Shown piece by piece: positions 24,410-32,774 of a stretch of DNA of 33,577 nt. A model generated the notes under the pieces. The model did not search any database, was not told the DNA's origin, and was given only the letters and a program-made list of their open reading frames with translations. Position numbers and translations under genes: made by a program. Each line of letters opens with the position of its first letter. Within the stretch, counting starts at the first letter, position 1. Source of the DNA: Pseudomonadota bacterium (lineage in GTDB: Bacteria > Pseudomonadota > Alphaproteobacteria > Caulobacterales > Caulobacteraceae); the NCBI GenBank assembly GCA_023386645.1, contig JAEWJI010000006.1, positions 1-33,577 on the forward strand, read 5' to 3'.

Positions 24410-25152
24410 TCGCGCCCATCGCCCGTGAGGGGCATCAGGGTCAAGGCGTCGCCGAGCGCGGCGGAGCCAGCGGTGTTGTCGAAGACGCACCAGACGGGGC
24501 CCGACGTCGACCACGTTCGGAGCCGCTCGGCCAAGCCGGCGAGCCAGGCCGGGTCGTAGGCGGAGTAGTACATACGCGGCGAACCGTGCAGGCGGACGTA
24601 GGTCAGGCCGCGCCAGCCGCCGGGACTGTCGGCGCCAAGGGGCTTGGCGGGATCGGCGACCACGCGCGCGACCCGGCGCTCGCTCAGGAACTGGTCGGCG
24701 TCGGGCGTGAACCAGCTGGCGTGGCGAGGCTCCCAGACCATCTGGACCGGCAGGCGGGCCGCGATCGCGTCGAGGAAGTCGCCGACCCGCGCCGGGTCGA
24801 AGGTCTGGCTGGGCGGGGTCTGGACCAACAGGACAGCGAGCCGGTCGCCCAATCCCGCGACCTCCTGCGCGAAGCGGTCGAATACGTCTCCCGGGTTCAG
24901 CAGGCGCTGGTCGTGGGTCAAGGTCTTAGGGACCTTGGCTGCGAAGCGGAAATGATCCGGCGTCGCGGCAGCCCAACGCTCATAGGTCGAACGGCGGTGG
25001 GGCCGGTGGAAGGACGAGTTGATCTCGACCACCGGCATGCGGCGCGCGTAGCGCTCGAGGTGCGCCCCTTCGCCGGGGAAGACGTCGGCGACGGCGGACG
25101 GAATGCTCCAGCCCGCCGTGCCGATCAGGATGTCGTCCGCACCGTCAGCCAT
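24406..25152 (-). CDS. DUF72 domain-containing protein
   Basis: A 248-residue soluble protein of the DUF72 (YecE-like) family, with a TIM-barrel-like fold and no proven reaction. Family signatures are ILIGTAGWSIPS at the N-terminus, VEINSSFHRPHRRSTYERW, FAAKVPKTLTHDQRL, and WCVFDNTAGSAALGDAL near the C-terminus. No signal peptide. It overlaps the RluA-type gene by four bases at its 3' end. A link between DUF72 and RNA modification is suggested only by this coupling. Confidence 0.92.
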   Translation of the reverse strand: MADGADDILIGTAGWSIPSAVADVFPGEGAHLERYARRMPVVEINSSFHRPHRRSTYERWAAATPDHFRFAAKVPKTLTHDQRLLNPGDVFDRFAQEVAGLGDRLAVLLVQTPPSQTFDPARVGDFLDAIAARLPVQMVWEPRHASWFTPDADQFLSERRVARVVADPAKPLGADSPGGWRGLTYVRLHGSPRMYYSAYDPAWLAGLAERLRTWSTSGPVWCVFDNTAGSAALGDALTLMPLTGDGRE

Positions 25153-25185
25153 TCAGCGCCAAGGCGCGGAACGGGCGGCGGGTTC

Positions 25186-25626
25186 CTAATGGAGCACGCC
25201 CCGTTTGCCCATCGTCCAGGCGTACCAGACCAGGAAGGCGGCGATGATCACGATCACCACCGGCATCACGATCATGCCGACGCCCAGGGTCTGGACCATG
25301 TCGGAGATGAGTCCGCAGTAGATGAGGCTGACGGTCGCCCCGACCAGGGAGGCCAGCCAGGCCCAGCCGGCCAGCCGGTTCCGCAGCAGGAGCAGGACCG
25401 CCCCGGCCAGACCGCCGAAGACGCCCACGAACCAGACGAGCCACATCCAGTCCGGATAGGTCGCCATCAGTGCGATCTGATCGTCGGTCATGCCCATAGA
25501 CCGGTAGTAGGCCTCGCCGCGCGTGTAGCTCTGGACGAAGTCGAAGCAGCCGAAGCCGTTCCAGAGCAGGCTCACCACGCCCACGAGCCACAGGTGCCAG
25601 GGCGTCTTCGTCGTCAAATCGGCCAT
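25186..25626 (-). CDS. Small four-helix membrane protein, unknown function
   Basis: A 146-residue protein with four predicted hydrophobic helices (around WHLWLVGVVSLLWNGFGCF, then WMWLVWFVGVFGGLAGAVLL, WAWLASLVGATVSLIYCG and MIVMPVVIVIIAAFLVWY). It ends with a short basic tail. I see no catalytic motif and do not recognise a named family. Two ATG codons are adjacent; GGGAGG is five bases from the second and only two from the first, so I prefer the second (25626). The palindrome-rich intergenic element lies upstream of it. Confidence 0.82.
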   Translation of the reverse strand: MADLTTKTPWHLWLVGVVSLLWNGFGCFDFVQSYTRGEAYYRSMGMTDDQIALMATYPDWMWLVWFVGVFGGLAGAVLLLLRNRLAGWAWLASLVGATVSLIYCGLISDMVQTLGVGMIVMPVVIVIIAAFLVWYAWTMGKRGVLH

Positions 25627-25696
25627 CATCCCCTCCCAAGGTTGATCAAGGAGAGAAGGTTAGCGGGGGAACAAGGTTACGGCAACGCTTCGCGCA

Positions 25697-25861
25697 AGAG
25701 GCCTCTCCTCCCGTCGCTCTTGCGACGGAGGGGGACCACGAAGTGGTGGAGGGGCTCCTTCGTGGAGCCTTCATCGTCGGAACGCATGCGTTCCTCCTCC
25801 ACCCCTCCGTCTCGTCGGCTTCGCCGCCGGCCCACCTCCCATCCGCTGCGCGAATGGTGAG
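25697..25861. repeat. Palindrome-rich intergenic element
   Basis: About 165 bases of noncoding sequence made of successive inverted repeats: GTCGC/GCGAC (from 25713), CCAC/GTGG near 25736, GGCTCC/GGAGCC near 25755, a perfect 16-base palindrome at 25779-25794, and GGC/GCC further on. The outer arms pair as well: GACGGAGGGG (25724-25733) with CCCCTCCGTC (25802-25811). The whole could fold into a branched cruciform. It lies between the rarA stop and the small membrane protein. Its form suggests a dispersed repeat family of this lineage, but only one copy is in the window, so repetition elsewhere is inference. Confidence 0.55.
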
Positions 25862-25867
25862 GAGACG

Positions 25868-27172
25868 TCAGGGCTTGTTCAGTCGCTCCCTCATTTCCGC
25901 CCAGCGTTCGAGGCGCTCTTTGATCTTCGCCTCATGACCCTCGCCCTTGGGCTTGTAGAAGGTGCGCCGCTCCATCTCGTCGGGGAAGAAGTTCGCGCCG
26001 GAGAAGCCTTCCTCGGTGTTGGGGTCGTACTGATAGCCCTTGCCGTAGCCCAGCGACTTCATGAGCCGGGTCGGGGCGTTGCGGATGTGGGCGGGCGGCA
26101 TGAGCGAGCCGGTCTCGTGGGCCGCGCGCTTGGCCGCCTTGAAGGCCTCGTAGACGCCTACGGACTTGGGCGCGGTGGCCAGATGGACGATCGCCTGAGC
26201 CAGGGCCAGTTCGCCCTCGGGGCTGCCGAGGAAGTCGTAGGTGTCCTTGGCGGCGTTGGCGACCAGGATGGACAGGGGATCCGCCTCGCCGATGTCCTCG
26301 ACCGCCATGCGCACGATCCGGCGGGCCAGATACAGCGGGTCCTCGCCGCCGTTCAGCATCCGCGCCAGCCAGTAGAGCGCCGCGTCAGGATCGGAGCCAC
26401 GCACCGACTTATGAAGGGCGGAGATGAGGTTGTAGTGCTCCTCGCGCGACTTGTCGTAGGCCGGGGCCCGGCGCTGGAGCACGCCGGCGAGGCCCTGGAC
26501 GTCCAGCGACGGCTCTGCGGGCAGGGCGAACAGGGTCTCGGCCATGGTCAACAGGTAGCGGCCGTCGCCGTCCGCCAGGGCGGTCAGGGCCTGGCGCGCC
26601 TCGGCGGTCAGCGGCAGGGGCCGGCCCTCGTGGGCCTCGGCGCGGCTCAACAGTTGATCCAGCGCGGCGTCGTCTAGCCGCTTGAGGACGAAGACCTGAG
26701 AGCGGGACAGCAGTGCGCCGTTCAGCTCGAACGAGGGGTTCTCGGTCGTGGCGCCGACCAGGGTGACGATCCCCTCCTCCACGAACGGAAGGAAGCCGTC
26801 CTGCTGGGCGCGGTTGAAGCGATGTATCTCGTCGACGAACAGCAGGGTGCTCTGCCCGGCCGCGCGGCGGACGCGGGCCTGCTCGAACGCCTTCTTAAGG
26901 TCGGCGACGCCGGAGAAGACGGCCGAAATCTGCTGGTACTGATAGCCGGATGCCTGGGCGAGCAGGCGGGCGATCGTGGTCTTTCCCGTGCCCGGCGGTC
27001 CCCACAGGATCATGGAGCCCAGGCGGCCGGCCTCGATCATGCGGCGGATGGGCCCGCCCTCGCCCAGGAGGTGATCCTGCCCTACCACCTCGTCCAGGGT
27101 GCGCGGCCGCAGGCGGTCGGCGAGGGGCGCATCCGGCGGCTGGACGCCCGCGGCTTCAAACAGGTCGGTCAT
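25868..27172 (-). CDS. rarA: Replication-associated recombination protein A (RarA/MgsA AAA+ ATPase)
   Basis: A 434-residue AAA+ ATPase of the RarA/MgsA/WRNIP1 group that acts at stalled replication forks and interacts with SSB and the clamp loader system. The N-terminal segment PLADRLRPRTLDEVVGQDHL is characteristic. Walker A GPPGTGKTT is at 58-66 and Walker B LLFVDEIHRF at 110-119; the sensor-1 region is VTLVGATTENPSF. The C-terminal oligomerisation part contains HYNLISALHKSVRGSDPDAALYW-type sequence. I chose ATG 27172 (MTDLFEAAG); the upstream in-frame ATG adds 12 residues unlike the family. The palindromic element begins right after its stop. Confidence 0.95.
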   Translation of the reverse strand: MTDLFEAAGVQPPDAPLADRLRPRTLDEVVGQDHLLGEGGPIRRMIEAGRLGSMILWGPPGTGKTTIARLLAQASGYQYQQISAVFSGVADLKKAFEQARVRRAAGQSTLLFVDEIHRFNRAQQDGFLPFVEEGIVTLVGATTENPSFELNGALLSRSQVFVLKRLDDAALDQLLSRAEAHEGRPLPLTAEARQALTALADGDGRYLLTMAETLFALPAEPSLDVQGLAGVLQRRAPAYDKSREEHYNLISALHKSVRGSDPDAALYWLARMLNGGEDPLYLARRIVRMAVEDIGEADPLSILVANAAKDTYDFLGSPEGELALAQAIVHLATAPKSVGVYEAFKAAKRAAHETGSLMPPAHIRNAPTRLMKSLGYGKGYQYDPNTEEGFSGANFFPDEMERRTFYKPKGEGHEAKIKERLERWAEMRERLNKP

Positions 27173-27252
27173 CGCATTGCAGATAGGCGTTCGATGCGGC
27201 CAAATCATCCGCCTTCGCCGCGCCTCATCGGGCGCCTAGATTGCGGTGAAGC

Positions 27253-27257
27253 AGGAG
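27253..27257 (+). promoter_or_regulatory. Ribosome-binding site fixing the VOC-protein start
   Basis: AGGAG six bases before the ATG at 27264. The GTG at 27246 in the same frame lies upstream of this site. Confidence 0.55.
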
Positions 27258-27263
27258 CGACGC

Positions 27264-27689
27264 ATGAGCGACATCAAGGCGACGGATAACCAGGGGCCCG
27301 AGGGCGGGGTGACGCCTCACCTGACCATCACCTCGCGCGGAGGTCAGGCGGCGCTGCAGTTCTACGGCCTGGCCTTCGCGGCCGAGGAGCTGGACCGGAA
27401 GTACGCCGAGGACGGCGAGCGGCTGATCCATGCGCACCTGCGGATCAACGGCGCCAGCGTGATGCTGCACGACGAGTTCCCGGAGTACGGGCACCAGACC
27501 GACCTGCGGCCGCAGGGGGTGATGCTGCACCTGCAGGTATCGGACCCGGACGCGTGGTGGGCGCGGGCGTTGGGGGCGGGCGCCGAGCCGATCATGGAGA
27601 TGGCCGACCAGTTCTGGGGCGACCGCTACGGCCAGGTCCGCGACCCCTTCGGCCATTGCTGGTCGATCGGGGGACCTGCAAAGGCCTAG
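27264..27689 (+). CDS. VOC family protein (glyoxalase/PhnB-like)
   Basis: A 141-residue protein of the vicinal-oxygen-chelate superfamily. It begins with the PhnB-type start VTPHLTITSRGGQAALQFY, has the central strand LRINGASVMLHDEFPEYG, and ends with WGDRYGQVRDPFGHCWSIG, the usual last beta-alpha-beta signature. Members bind a metal and include glyoxalases, dioxygenases and resistance proteins. The substrate cannot be named. The gene is convergent with the DegP/Q gene, 12 bases apart. Its stop lies in a short palindrome (GGCCTA, two bases, TAGGCC, 27683-27696) that may help end transcription. Confidence 0.9.
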   Translation: MSDIKATDNQGPEGGVTPHLTITSRGGQAALQFYGLAFAAEELDRKYAEDGERLIHAHLRINGASVMLHDEFPEYGHQTDLRPQGVMLHLQVSDPDAWWARALGAGAEPIMEMADQFWGDRYGQVRDPFGHCWSIGGPAKA

Positions 27690-27701
27690 TTAGGCCCAGG
27701 C

Positions 27702-29093
27702 TTAGCGCAACACGCCCGATAGCTGACGACCGCCCCGATTGATGGTGATTTCAGAGCCTCGGGCCAGGCTTTGAAGCGCCTGGGGCGAGGTGACTGGCCG
27801 GCCGTTCGCTGCCACGATGATGTCCCCACGGCGCAAGCCCGAGCGGTTCGCGTAGCTGCCACGCTCCGCGCCGCTGACGATCAGCCCCGTGGCGAAGGGG
27901 TCGGCGCCGAGGGCGTCGGCCAGCGCCGGCGTGATCTGGATCACCTGCGCGCCGGCGAGGATGCCCTGGCGCACCATCACCGCCTTATCCAGGTCCGGAT
28001 CGCCCGGCAGGACCTGAACCCGGGCGCTGACCGCCTGTTCGCGGCCGTCCCGCATGATCGTCAGGCGAACCGTCTCGTTCGGCGCCTGGGTGCCGACGCG
28101 GAAGTTCAGGCCGCCCTGGTCGTTGATCTCGGCGCCGTCGACGGCGGTGATGACATCGCCTTCCCTCAGGCCGGCGCGCTCGCCCGGACCACCAGGATAC
28201 AGCTGGGTGACGAGCAGACCCTGGGGCCGTTCAAGGCCAAGGCTGCGGGCGATGTCGGCGCTGACGGTTTCGCCCTTCACGCCCAGCCAGGGGCGCACCA
28301 CCCGCTGCTGGCCGCCCACGGCGGCGTCCACCACGCGCCGGACCATGGTCGCCGGCACCGCGAAGCCGACGCCCGACGACGAGCCCGAGCGCGAGAAGAT
28401 GGCGGTGTTGATGCCGATCAGGTCGCCGTCCATGTCGACCAGGGCGCCGCCCGAGTTGCCGGGATTGATGGCCGCGTCGGTCTGGATGAAGGAGCCGCTG
28501 TCGGAGATGCCGGTTTCCGTCCGGTTCAGGGCCGAGATGATGCCGTTGGTCACCGTCTGGCCGACGCCGAACGGATTGCCAATGGCCAGCACCAGGTCGC
28601 CGATCTGCTGCTCCTCCTGATCGTCGATGCGCAGGAAGGCGAAGCGCTCGCCGGGCGCATCGAGCTGGAGCACCGCGATGTCGGACCGTTCGTCGGCCAG
28701 CACGACCCGGGCGGCGAACTCGCGTCGGTCGTTCAGGGTGACGCGTATCTCCTGCATGCCGGCGATGACGTGGTTGTTGGTGACCACCACTCCCTCGGGG
28801 CGCACGATGACGCCGGAGCCGACCGAGCCGGTCTGACGCTGCCCCGGGATGCCCCAGAAGGGGTCGCGGTACTGCTGCACGCCTCGCGCGGCGATGTTGA
28901 CCACGGCGGGCGCGGCGGTCCGGACCACGGGCGCGAAGCTGGTCTTCATCGCCCCCGCGTCGGAGGGCGCCTGACGCGGGCGGGCCTCGGCGAAGACGCC
29001 GTCCTGGTCCTGGGCCCGCGAAGGGTCAGGCTGTCCGCAGGCGGACAGGGTCAAGACTACGGCGAGGAGCAGGCTCTTGGGCTTCATCGGCAT
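27702..29093 (-). CDS. DegP/DegQ-like serine endoprotease with two PDZ domains and a lipobox
   Basis: A 463-residue periplasmic quality-control protease of the HtrA family. The catalytic triad is His108 (TNNHVIAG), Asp138 (RSDIAVLQL) and Ser214 (INPGNSGGALVD). Two PDZ domains follow (about 258-345, with AGLREGDVITAVDG, and 375-460, with SGLRRGDIIVAANG). The signal sequence ends in LTLSAC with Cys19, a lipobox, so it should be a lipoprotein rather than a free periplasmic enzyme. The residue after Cys is Gly, which suits release to the outer membrane. The linker after Cys is charged and Gln/Pro-rich. It starts at ATG 29093 or at the in-frame Met3. Regulation is not visible. Confidence 0.93.
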   Translation of the reverse strand: MPMKPKSLLLAVVLTLSACGQPDPSRAQDQDGVFAEARPRQAPSDAGAMKTSFAPVVRTAAPAVVNIAARGVQQYRDPFWGIPGQRQTGSVGSGVIVRPEGVVVTNNHVIAGMQEIRVTLNDRREFAARVVLADERSDIAVLQLDAPGERFAFLRIDDQEEQQIGDLVLAIGNPFGVGQTVTNGIISALNRTETGISDSGSFIQTDAAINPGNSGGALVDMDGDLIGINTAIFSRSGSSSGVGFAVPATMVRRVVDAAVGGQQRVVRPWLGVKGETVSADIARSLGLERPQGLLVTQLYPGGPGERAGLREGDVITAVDGAEINDQGGLNFRVGTQAPNETVRLTIMRDGREQAVSARVQVLPGDPDLDKAVMVRQGILAGAQVIQITPALADALGADPFATGLIVSGAERGSYANRSGLRRGDIIVAANGRPVTSPQALQSLARGSEITINRGGRQLSGVLR

Positions 29094-29128
29094 CCGGGGA
29101 AAGCGTGAGCGTGAACGCCACTTCTGCC

Positions 29129-29144
29129 CGGCTTTTCGGCCGGA
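29129..29144 (-). terminator. Possible hairpin between the MFS and protease genes
   Basis: CCGGC, six bases, GCCGG in the 69-base gap after the MFS stop. Read on the minus strand no T-run follows, so it may end transcription weakly or act as a stabiliser upstream of the protease gene. Confidence 0.3.
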
Positions 29145-29162
29145 TCATGGCGGAGGCGTGCG

Positions 29163-30404
29163 TCAAACGGCGGCGCTCTCCGCCCGTTCCGCCGAGCGGG
29201 CGACGCGCCAGCCGAGGATCGCCGCGAGCGCCAGGACACCGGCGGCCAGGAAGAAGGCCAGGCCCGGATGGCCGAACCCGCCCCCCTCGGCCACCGACAG
29301 GGAGTAGACCCAGCCGAAGAACAGGGGCGAGGCGATGCCGGCGACCGAAGCGACGCTGTTGTTCGCGCCCTGGAGCTGGCCTTGCTCGTCTTCACCGACG
29401 CGGCGGGTCATGAGGGCCTGGATCGTCGGCATGGCGAGGCCCCACAGGGCGTTCGGGAGCATGGCCAGGCAGAAGATCAGGCCCGTCGGCGCCCAGCCCA
29501 TCAAGGCTATGCCCACAGTGCCGCCGACCAGGCCCAGGATCATGGTCGTCCGGTCGCCCAGGCGCTTTGCCACCGGTCCGACCACGGCGCCCTGGACGAC
29601 CATGTCGAGCACCCCGACCGCCGCCAGCAGCAGCCCGACCTCGCGCGGACCCCAGCCATAGCGGTGCATGGCGTAGAGCACGAACACCGCGGAGAAGACG
29701 TGGTGGGCGAAGTAGAGAAGGAAGTTCACCGCCGCGAGCCCCTTGAGCTCCGCATGACGCATCAGCAGCGCCATGGCGCCGAGCGGGTTCGCGCGTCGCC
29801 AGCTGAAGGGCATCCGGCGTTCGACCGGGAGGCTCTCGGGCAGGATGAACAGGCCGTAGAAGAAGGCGAGGGTCGACAGGGCGGCGGCGAACCAGAAGGG
29901 CGCTCGCGGGCCGATCTCGCCCAGGAAGCCGCCAACGACCGGCCCCAGAACGAATCCGCCCGAGAAGGCCGCGCCGATCAGGCCATAGGCGCGGGCGCGG
30001 TTCTCAGGCGCGGTGATGTCGGCCATGTAGGCGTAGATGGCGGTGAAGCTCGACGAGGTCAGCCCGCCCAGGATGCGCCCGACCGCCAGCCACCACAGGT
30101 TCGGCGCCAGCGCCATCAGCATCCAGTCCAGCGCCAGTCCCGCGCAGGAGATCAGGATCACCGGACGGCGGCCGTACCGATCGGACAGGGAGCCGATCAC
30201 CGGCGAGGCCAGAAACTGCATACCCGCCCACATCGCCACGAAGGCGCCGTTCCAGACGCCGGCAGAGGCCTCAGATCCCGCGAACTCCCTGATAAGGGAC
30301 GGCAACACCGGGATGATCACCCCCATCGACAGGATGTCGAGCACCGCCGTCACGAAGATGAAGGCGATGGCGGCGCGGCGGCGTTTCGGGTGCAGGATGG
30401 ACAT
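29163..30404 (-). CDS. MFS transporter, TCR/Tet family
   Basis: A 413-residue, twelve-helix proton-driven exporter of the tetracycline-resistance type. The MFS motif A GSLSDRYGRR is at 71-80, with MGVIIPVLPSLIREF in the first helix. The second half has GRILGGLTSSSFTAIYAYMAD and ENRARAYGLIGAAFSGGFVLGP, typical of the Tet/TCR group. Genes of this group in environmental Caulobacterales often do not confer tetracycline resistance, so the substrate is unknown. No TetR-type repressor gene lies beside it. The protease gene follows on the same strand after 69 bases; the ABC operon is divergent, starting 115 bases away. Confidence 0.92.
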   Translation of the reverse strand: MSILHPKRRRAAIAFIFVTAVLDILSMGVIIPVLPSLIREFAGSEASAGVWNGAFVAMWAGMQFLASPVIGSLSDRYGRRPVILISCAGLALDWMLMALAPNLWWLAVGRILGGLTSSSFTAIYAYMADITAPENRARAYGLIGAAFSGGFVLGPVVGGFLGEIGPRAPFWFAAALSTLAFFYGLFILPESLPVERRMPFSWRRANPLGAMALLMRHAELKGLAAVNFLLYFAHHVFSAVFVLYAMHRYGWGPREVGLLLAAVGVLDMVVQGAVVGPVAKRLGDRTTMILGLVGGTVGIALMGWAPTGLIFCLAMLPNALWGLAMPTIQALMTRRVGEDEQGQLQGANNSVASVAGIASPLFFGWVYSLSVAEGGGFGHPGLAFFLAAGVLALAAILGWRVARSAERAESAAV

Positions 30405-30519
30405 GGGGCGGCGGTTCTAGCGGCCCCGTATACCTGCGTCATCCCTGGCGGCGCCGGGCGGGGCGCATTGCCAAAGCTTTAGTTGCGGACAGGTCGCGAC
30501 CCCGCCAAAGCTCCCTTGC

Positions 30520-31410
30520 ATGAACGCTGTGATCGAGACCCGCGCCCTGACCAAGACCTATGGGACGGTGCGCGCCCTGGACGGCCTGACCCTTAGCATC
30601 CCCAAGGGCGGGGTCTATGGGGTGCTGGGCCCGAACGGGGCGGGCAAATCGACCCTGTTCCGGGTGCTGCTGGGCCTGATCCGTCCGACCGAGGGCGAGG
30701 CCTTGGTCATGGGCGGAGCTGTCCGCGACCCGCAGGCGATGCGGCGCATGGGCTGCATGATCGAGACGCCCCGCTTTCCGCCCTACATGACCGCCCGTCA
30801 GGTGCTGGAGTGGCTGGCGCGCGGCCATGGGATGAAGGAGGCCGGGGCGAGCCAGTGGCTGGCGCGCGTCGGCCTGACGGAGGCGGCGGATCGCCGGGTG
30901 CGCGGCTTCTCGGTCGGCATGCTCCAGCGTCTGGGGGTCGCCGCCGCCCTGATGACCCGACCGGAGCTCGTCATCCTCGACGAACCGACCAGCGGCATGG
31001 ACCCGCCCGGCATCCAGGAGATGCGGGCCCTGATCCGGTCATTGGCCGACGACGACGGCGTGACCGTGGTCCTGGCCAGTCACCAGCTGCTCGAGGTCCA
31101 GCGCATCTGCGACCGGGTGGCCATCATGAACCGGGGCAAGGTGGCGGCGGAAGGGCTGGTATCCGAGCTCACGGCCGGCGGTGAACGCCTGCGGCTGTCG
31201 GTCACGCCGTTGTCGCGGGCCATGGCTGTGCTGGGCGACAGGGGGCGCATTGAGGGCGACGCCGTGGTGGCGACCGTGCTCCGAGCGGAAGGACCGGCGG
31301 TGATCCGCGCCCTGGTCGAGGCCGAAGTTGAGATCGACGAGGCCCATTGGATCGGCGCGGACCTGGAGAGCGTGTTCATGACCCAGACGGGAGCGAACCA
31401 TGCTGGCTGA
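30520..31410 (+). CDS. ABC transporter ATP-binding protein (BcrA/CcmA-like)
   Basis: A 296-residue nucleotide-binding subunit of an ABC-2 type exporter. Walker A GPNGAGKST is at 37-45, the signature FSVGMLQR at 130-137 (a variant of LSGGQ), Walker B LVILDEP at 150-156, and the H-loop His188 in VLASHQLLEVQ. The C-terminal 80 residues are the extension found in bacitracin/daunorubicin-type exporters. No ribosome site precedes the ATG, so a leaderless or weakly initiated message is possible. It overlaps the permease gene by 11 bases. The exported substrate is not readable. Confidence 0.93.
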   Translation: MNAVIETRALTKTYGTVRALDGLTLSIPKGGVYGVLGPNGAGKSTLFRVLLGLIRPTEGEALVMGGAVRDPQAMRRMGCMIETPRFPPYMTARQVLEWLARGHGMKEAGASQWLARVGLTEAADRRVRGFSVGMLQRLGVAAALMTRPELVILDEPTSGMDPPGIQEMRALIRSLADDDGVTVVLASHQLLEVQRICDRVAIMNRGKVAAEGLVSELTAGGERLRLSVTPLSRAMAVLGDRGRIEGDAVVATVLRAEGPAVIRALVEAEVEIDEAHWIGADLESVFMTQTGANHAG

Positions 31411-32269
31411 CGCCTTCCGAGCCGAGGCCTATCGCTTCGTCCGCAATCGCACCGCGGTGTTCTGGAGCATCGCCTTCGTGCCGATCCTGGGGATCGTGTT
31501 CAGCATCGGCGGCAATCTGATGCTCAGGGCCAATGCCTCCAGACTGACGGCGGACAATGCGCCGCCGGAGGTTACGGCCCTATTGGCCGGCGGCCCCATC
31601 GACCTAGGCGCCAAACTGGTCGAGCGGGCCGGCGATCTGGCCAACCCGATGATCCTGCTCTTCGTCCTGATAGGCGCGGCGACGCTCTACGCCGGGGATT
31701 ATCGCTGGGAGACCTGGCGGCTGATCAGCGCGCGCAACACCCGGCCCAACCTGTTGATGGGCAAGATCGGAGTGGTCGGCCTCACGGCTCTGGTCGCCAT
31801 GGTCCTGCTGCTGATCGCCTCCGTCATCGGCGAGGCCATCAAGGGCGCGATCCTGGGCCAGCCCCTCGGCTTCTCCCTGTCGGGCGAGGACGGCCTTCAG
31901 ATCCTGACTCAGGCCGGGCTCTCCTGGCTGAGGATCATGCAGGTGACAATGCTGGCCCTGCTGGCGGCGACGGTGACCCGTTCGCTGCTGGCCGCCCTGC
32001 TCGTGCCGCTCGTGGTGTCGGTCTCCCAGTTCTTCTCCCCGCAGATGCTGGGAGGCACGGGACTGGGGCCCGACAGCTGGGTCGCCATCCTGGTCAATCC
32101 CGGTGCGGGGGTCGACGCCATCCGCGCGGCCGTCAAGGGCGGGGCCGCGGCCCAGATGCTGCCGGACGGTCTGGTGATGAAGGGCTGGATCAGCCTGATC
32201 CTCTGGCTGCTGTGGCCCCTCGCGGCCGCCCTCGCCTGGTTCCAGAGGCAGGACCTGTCCAAGGAATAG
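31400..32269 (+). CDS. ABC-2 type transporter permease
   Basis: A 289-residue membrane subunit with about six hydrophobic segments: an N-terminal helix (FWSIAFVPILGIVFSIGGNL), then NPMILLFVLIGAATLYAG, VVGLTALVAMVLLLIASVIG, MQVTMLALLAATVTRSLLAA, LLVPLVVSVSQFF and the C-terminal SLILWLLWPLAAALAWF. The sequence YRWETWRLISARNTRPNLL between helices is typical of ABC-2 permeases paired with BcrA-like ATPases. The 11-base overlap with the ATPase gene argues for coupled expression as a two-gene exporter. A hairpin with T-run follows its stop. Confidence 0.92.
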   Translation: MLADAFRAEAYRFVRNRTAVFWSIAFVPILGIVFSIGGNLMLRANASRLTADNAPPEVTALLAGGPIDLGAKLVERAGDLANPMILLFVLIGAATLYAGDYRWETWRLISARNTRPNLLMGKIGVVGLTALVAMVLLLIASVIGEAIKGAILGQPLGFSLSGEDGLQILTQAGLSWLRIMQVTMLALLAATVTRSLLAALLVPLVVSVSQFFSPQMLGGTGLGPDSWVAILVNPGAGVDAIRAAVKGGAAAQMLPDGLVMKGWISLILWLLWPLAAALAWFQRQDLSKE

Positions 32270-32270
32270 G

Positions 32271-32301
32271 GCGCCCGGTCTGACCGGTCAGAGGCGCTTT
32301 T
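32271..32301 (+). terminator. Terminator of the ABC exporter operon
   Basis: A 14-base perfect palindrome (32279-32292) is flanked by GCGCC (32271-32275) and GGCGC (32293-32297), followed by TTTT. It starts two bases after the permease stop and reads into the 3' end of the convergent acetyltransferase gene. The stem has a small asymmetric bulge. The short T-run makes a moderate intrinsic terminator. Confidence 0.55.
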
Positions 32302-32761
32302 CCATCCAGACGTTGCAGCGCGCGTAGGGCGAGGGCTGGGCCGGCAGATCGACGAAGCCGAAGCGCCGGTAAAGCGCGATGGCGTGGGTCTGGGCGGCGT
32401 TGGTCTCGAGATAGAGCCGAGGGGCGCCGGCGCGCCGCGCATGGGCCTCGCACGCATCAAGCAGACGCCGGCCCAGCCCCAGGCCCTGGGCCTCGGCGGC
32501 CACGGCCATCTTGCCAACTTCATAGCCGCCGTCGGCCATGACCATCAGGGAACAGCAGCCGACCGCGCGGCCGCCCCACTCCGCCATGAAGATCACGCCG
32601 CCCCGGGCCAGGATCGCGCCCTCGGGGTCGTCGAGCACCAGCCGATCCTTGGCTTCGATCGCGTAGCCGCCCGCCAGGATCCAGTGCTCGTTCAGGCCCA
32701 CCCACGCCGATGCGTGCTCCGCCCGGTAGGGCATGATCTGGATCGAAGGCGCGTCGCTCAT
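32288..32761 (-). CDS. GNAT family N-acetyltransferase
   Basis: A 157-residue acetyl-CoA-dependent acetyltransferase. Motif A is GKMAVAAEAQGLGLGRRLLDACEAHAR, in which the Q-x-x-G-x-G/A acetyl-CoA pyrophosphate loop is QGLGLG, and motif B is RLYLETNAAQTHAIALYRRFGF. The acceptor is unknown. The start at ATG 32761 is preferred because the other candidate ATG (32776) lies in the T-run of the rplQ terminator. No strong ribosome site is visible for either. It is convergent with the ABC permease gene and downstream of rplQ on the same strand, but the terminator between them should give it its own promoter. Confidence 0.9.
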   Translation of the reverse strand: MSDAPSIQIMPYRAEHASAWVGLNEHWILAGGYAIEAKDRLVLDDPEGAILARGGVIFMAEWGGRAVGCCSLMVMADGGYEVGKMAVAAEAQGLGLGRRLLDACEAHARRAGAPRLYLETNAAQTHAIALYRRFGFVDLPAQPSPYARCNVWMEKRL

Positions 32762-32774
32762 GGGGTTCGGATCC

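Noticed and set aside
29163..30404. Specific call as a tetracycline-resistance determinant
   Set aside because: Family membership is clear, but no TetR gene is adjacent and the substrate cannot be read from sequence.
30468..30509. Repeated CCAAAGCT motif upstream of the ABC operon
   Set aside because: Two 8-base copies 38 bases apart; too short and unsupported to call an operator.
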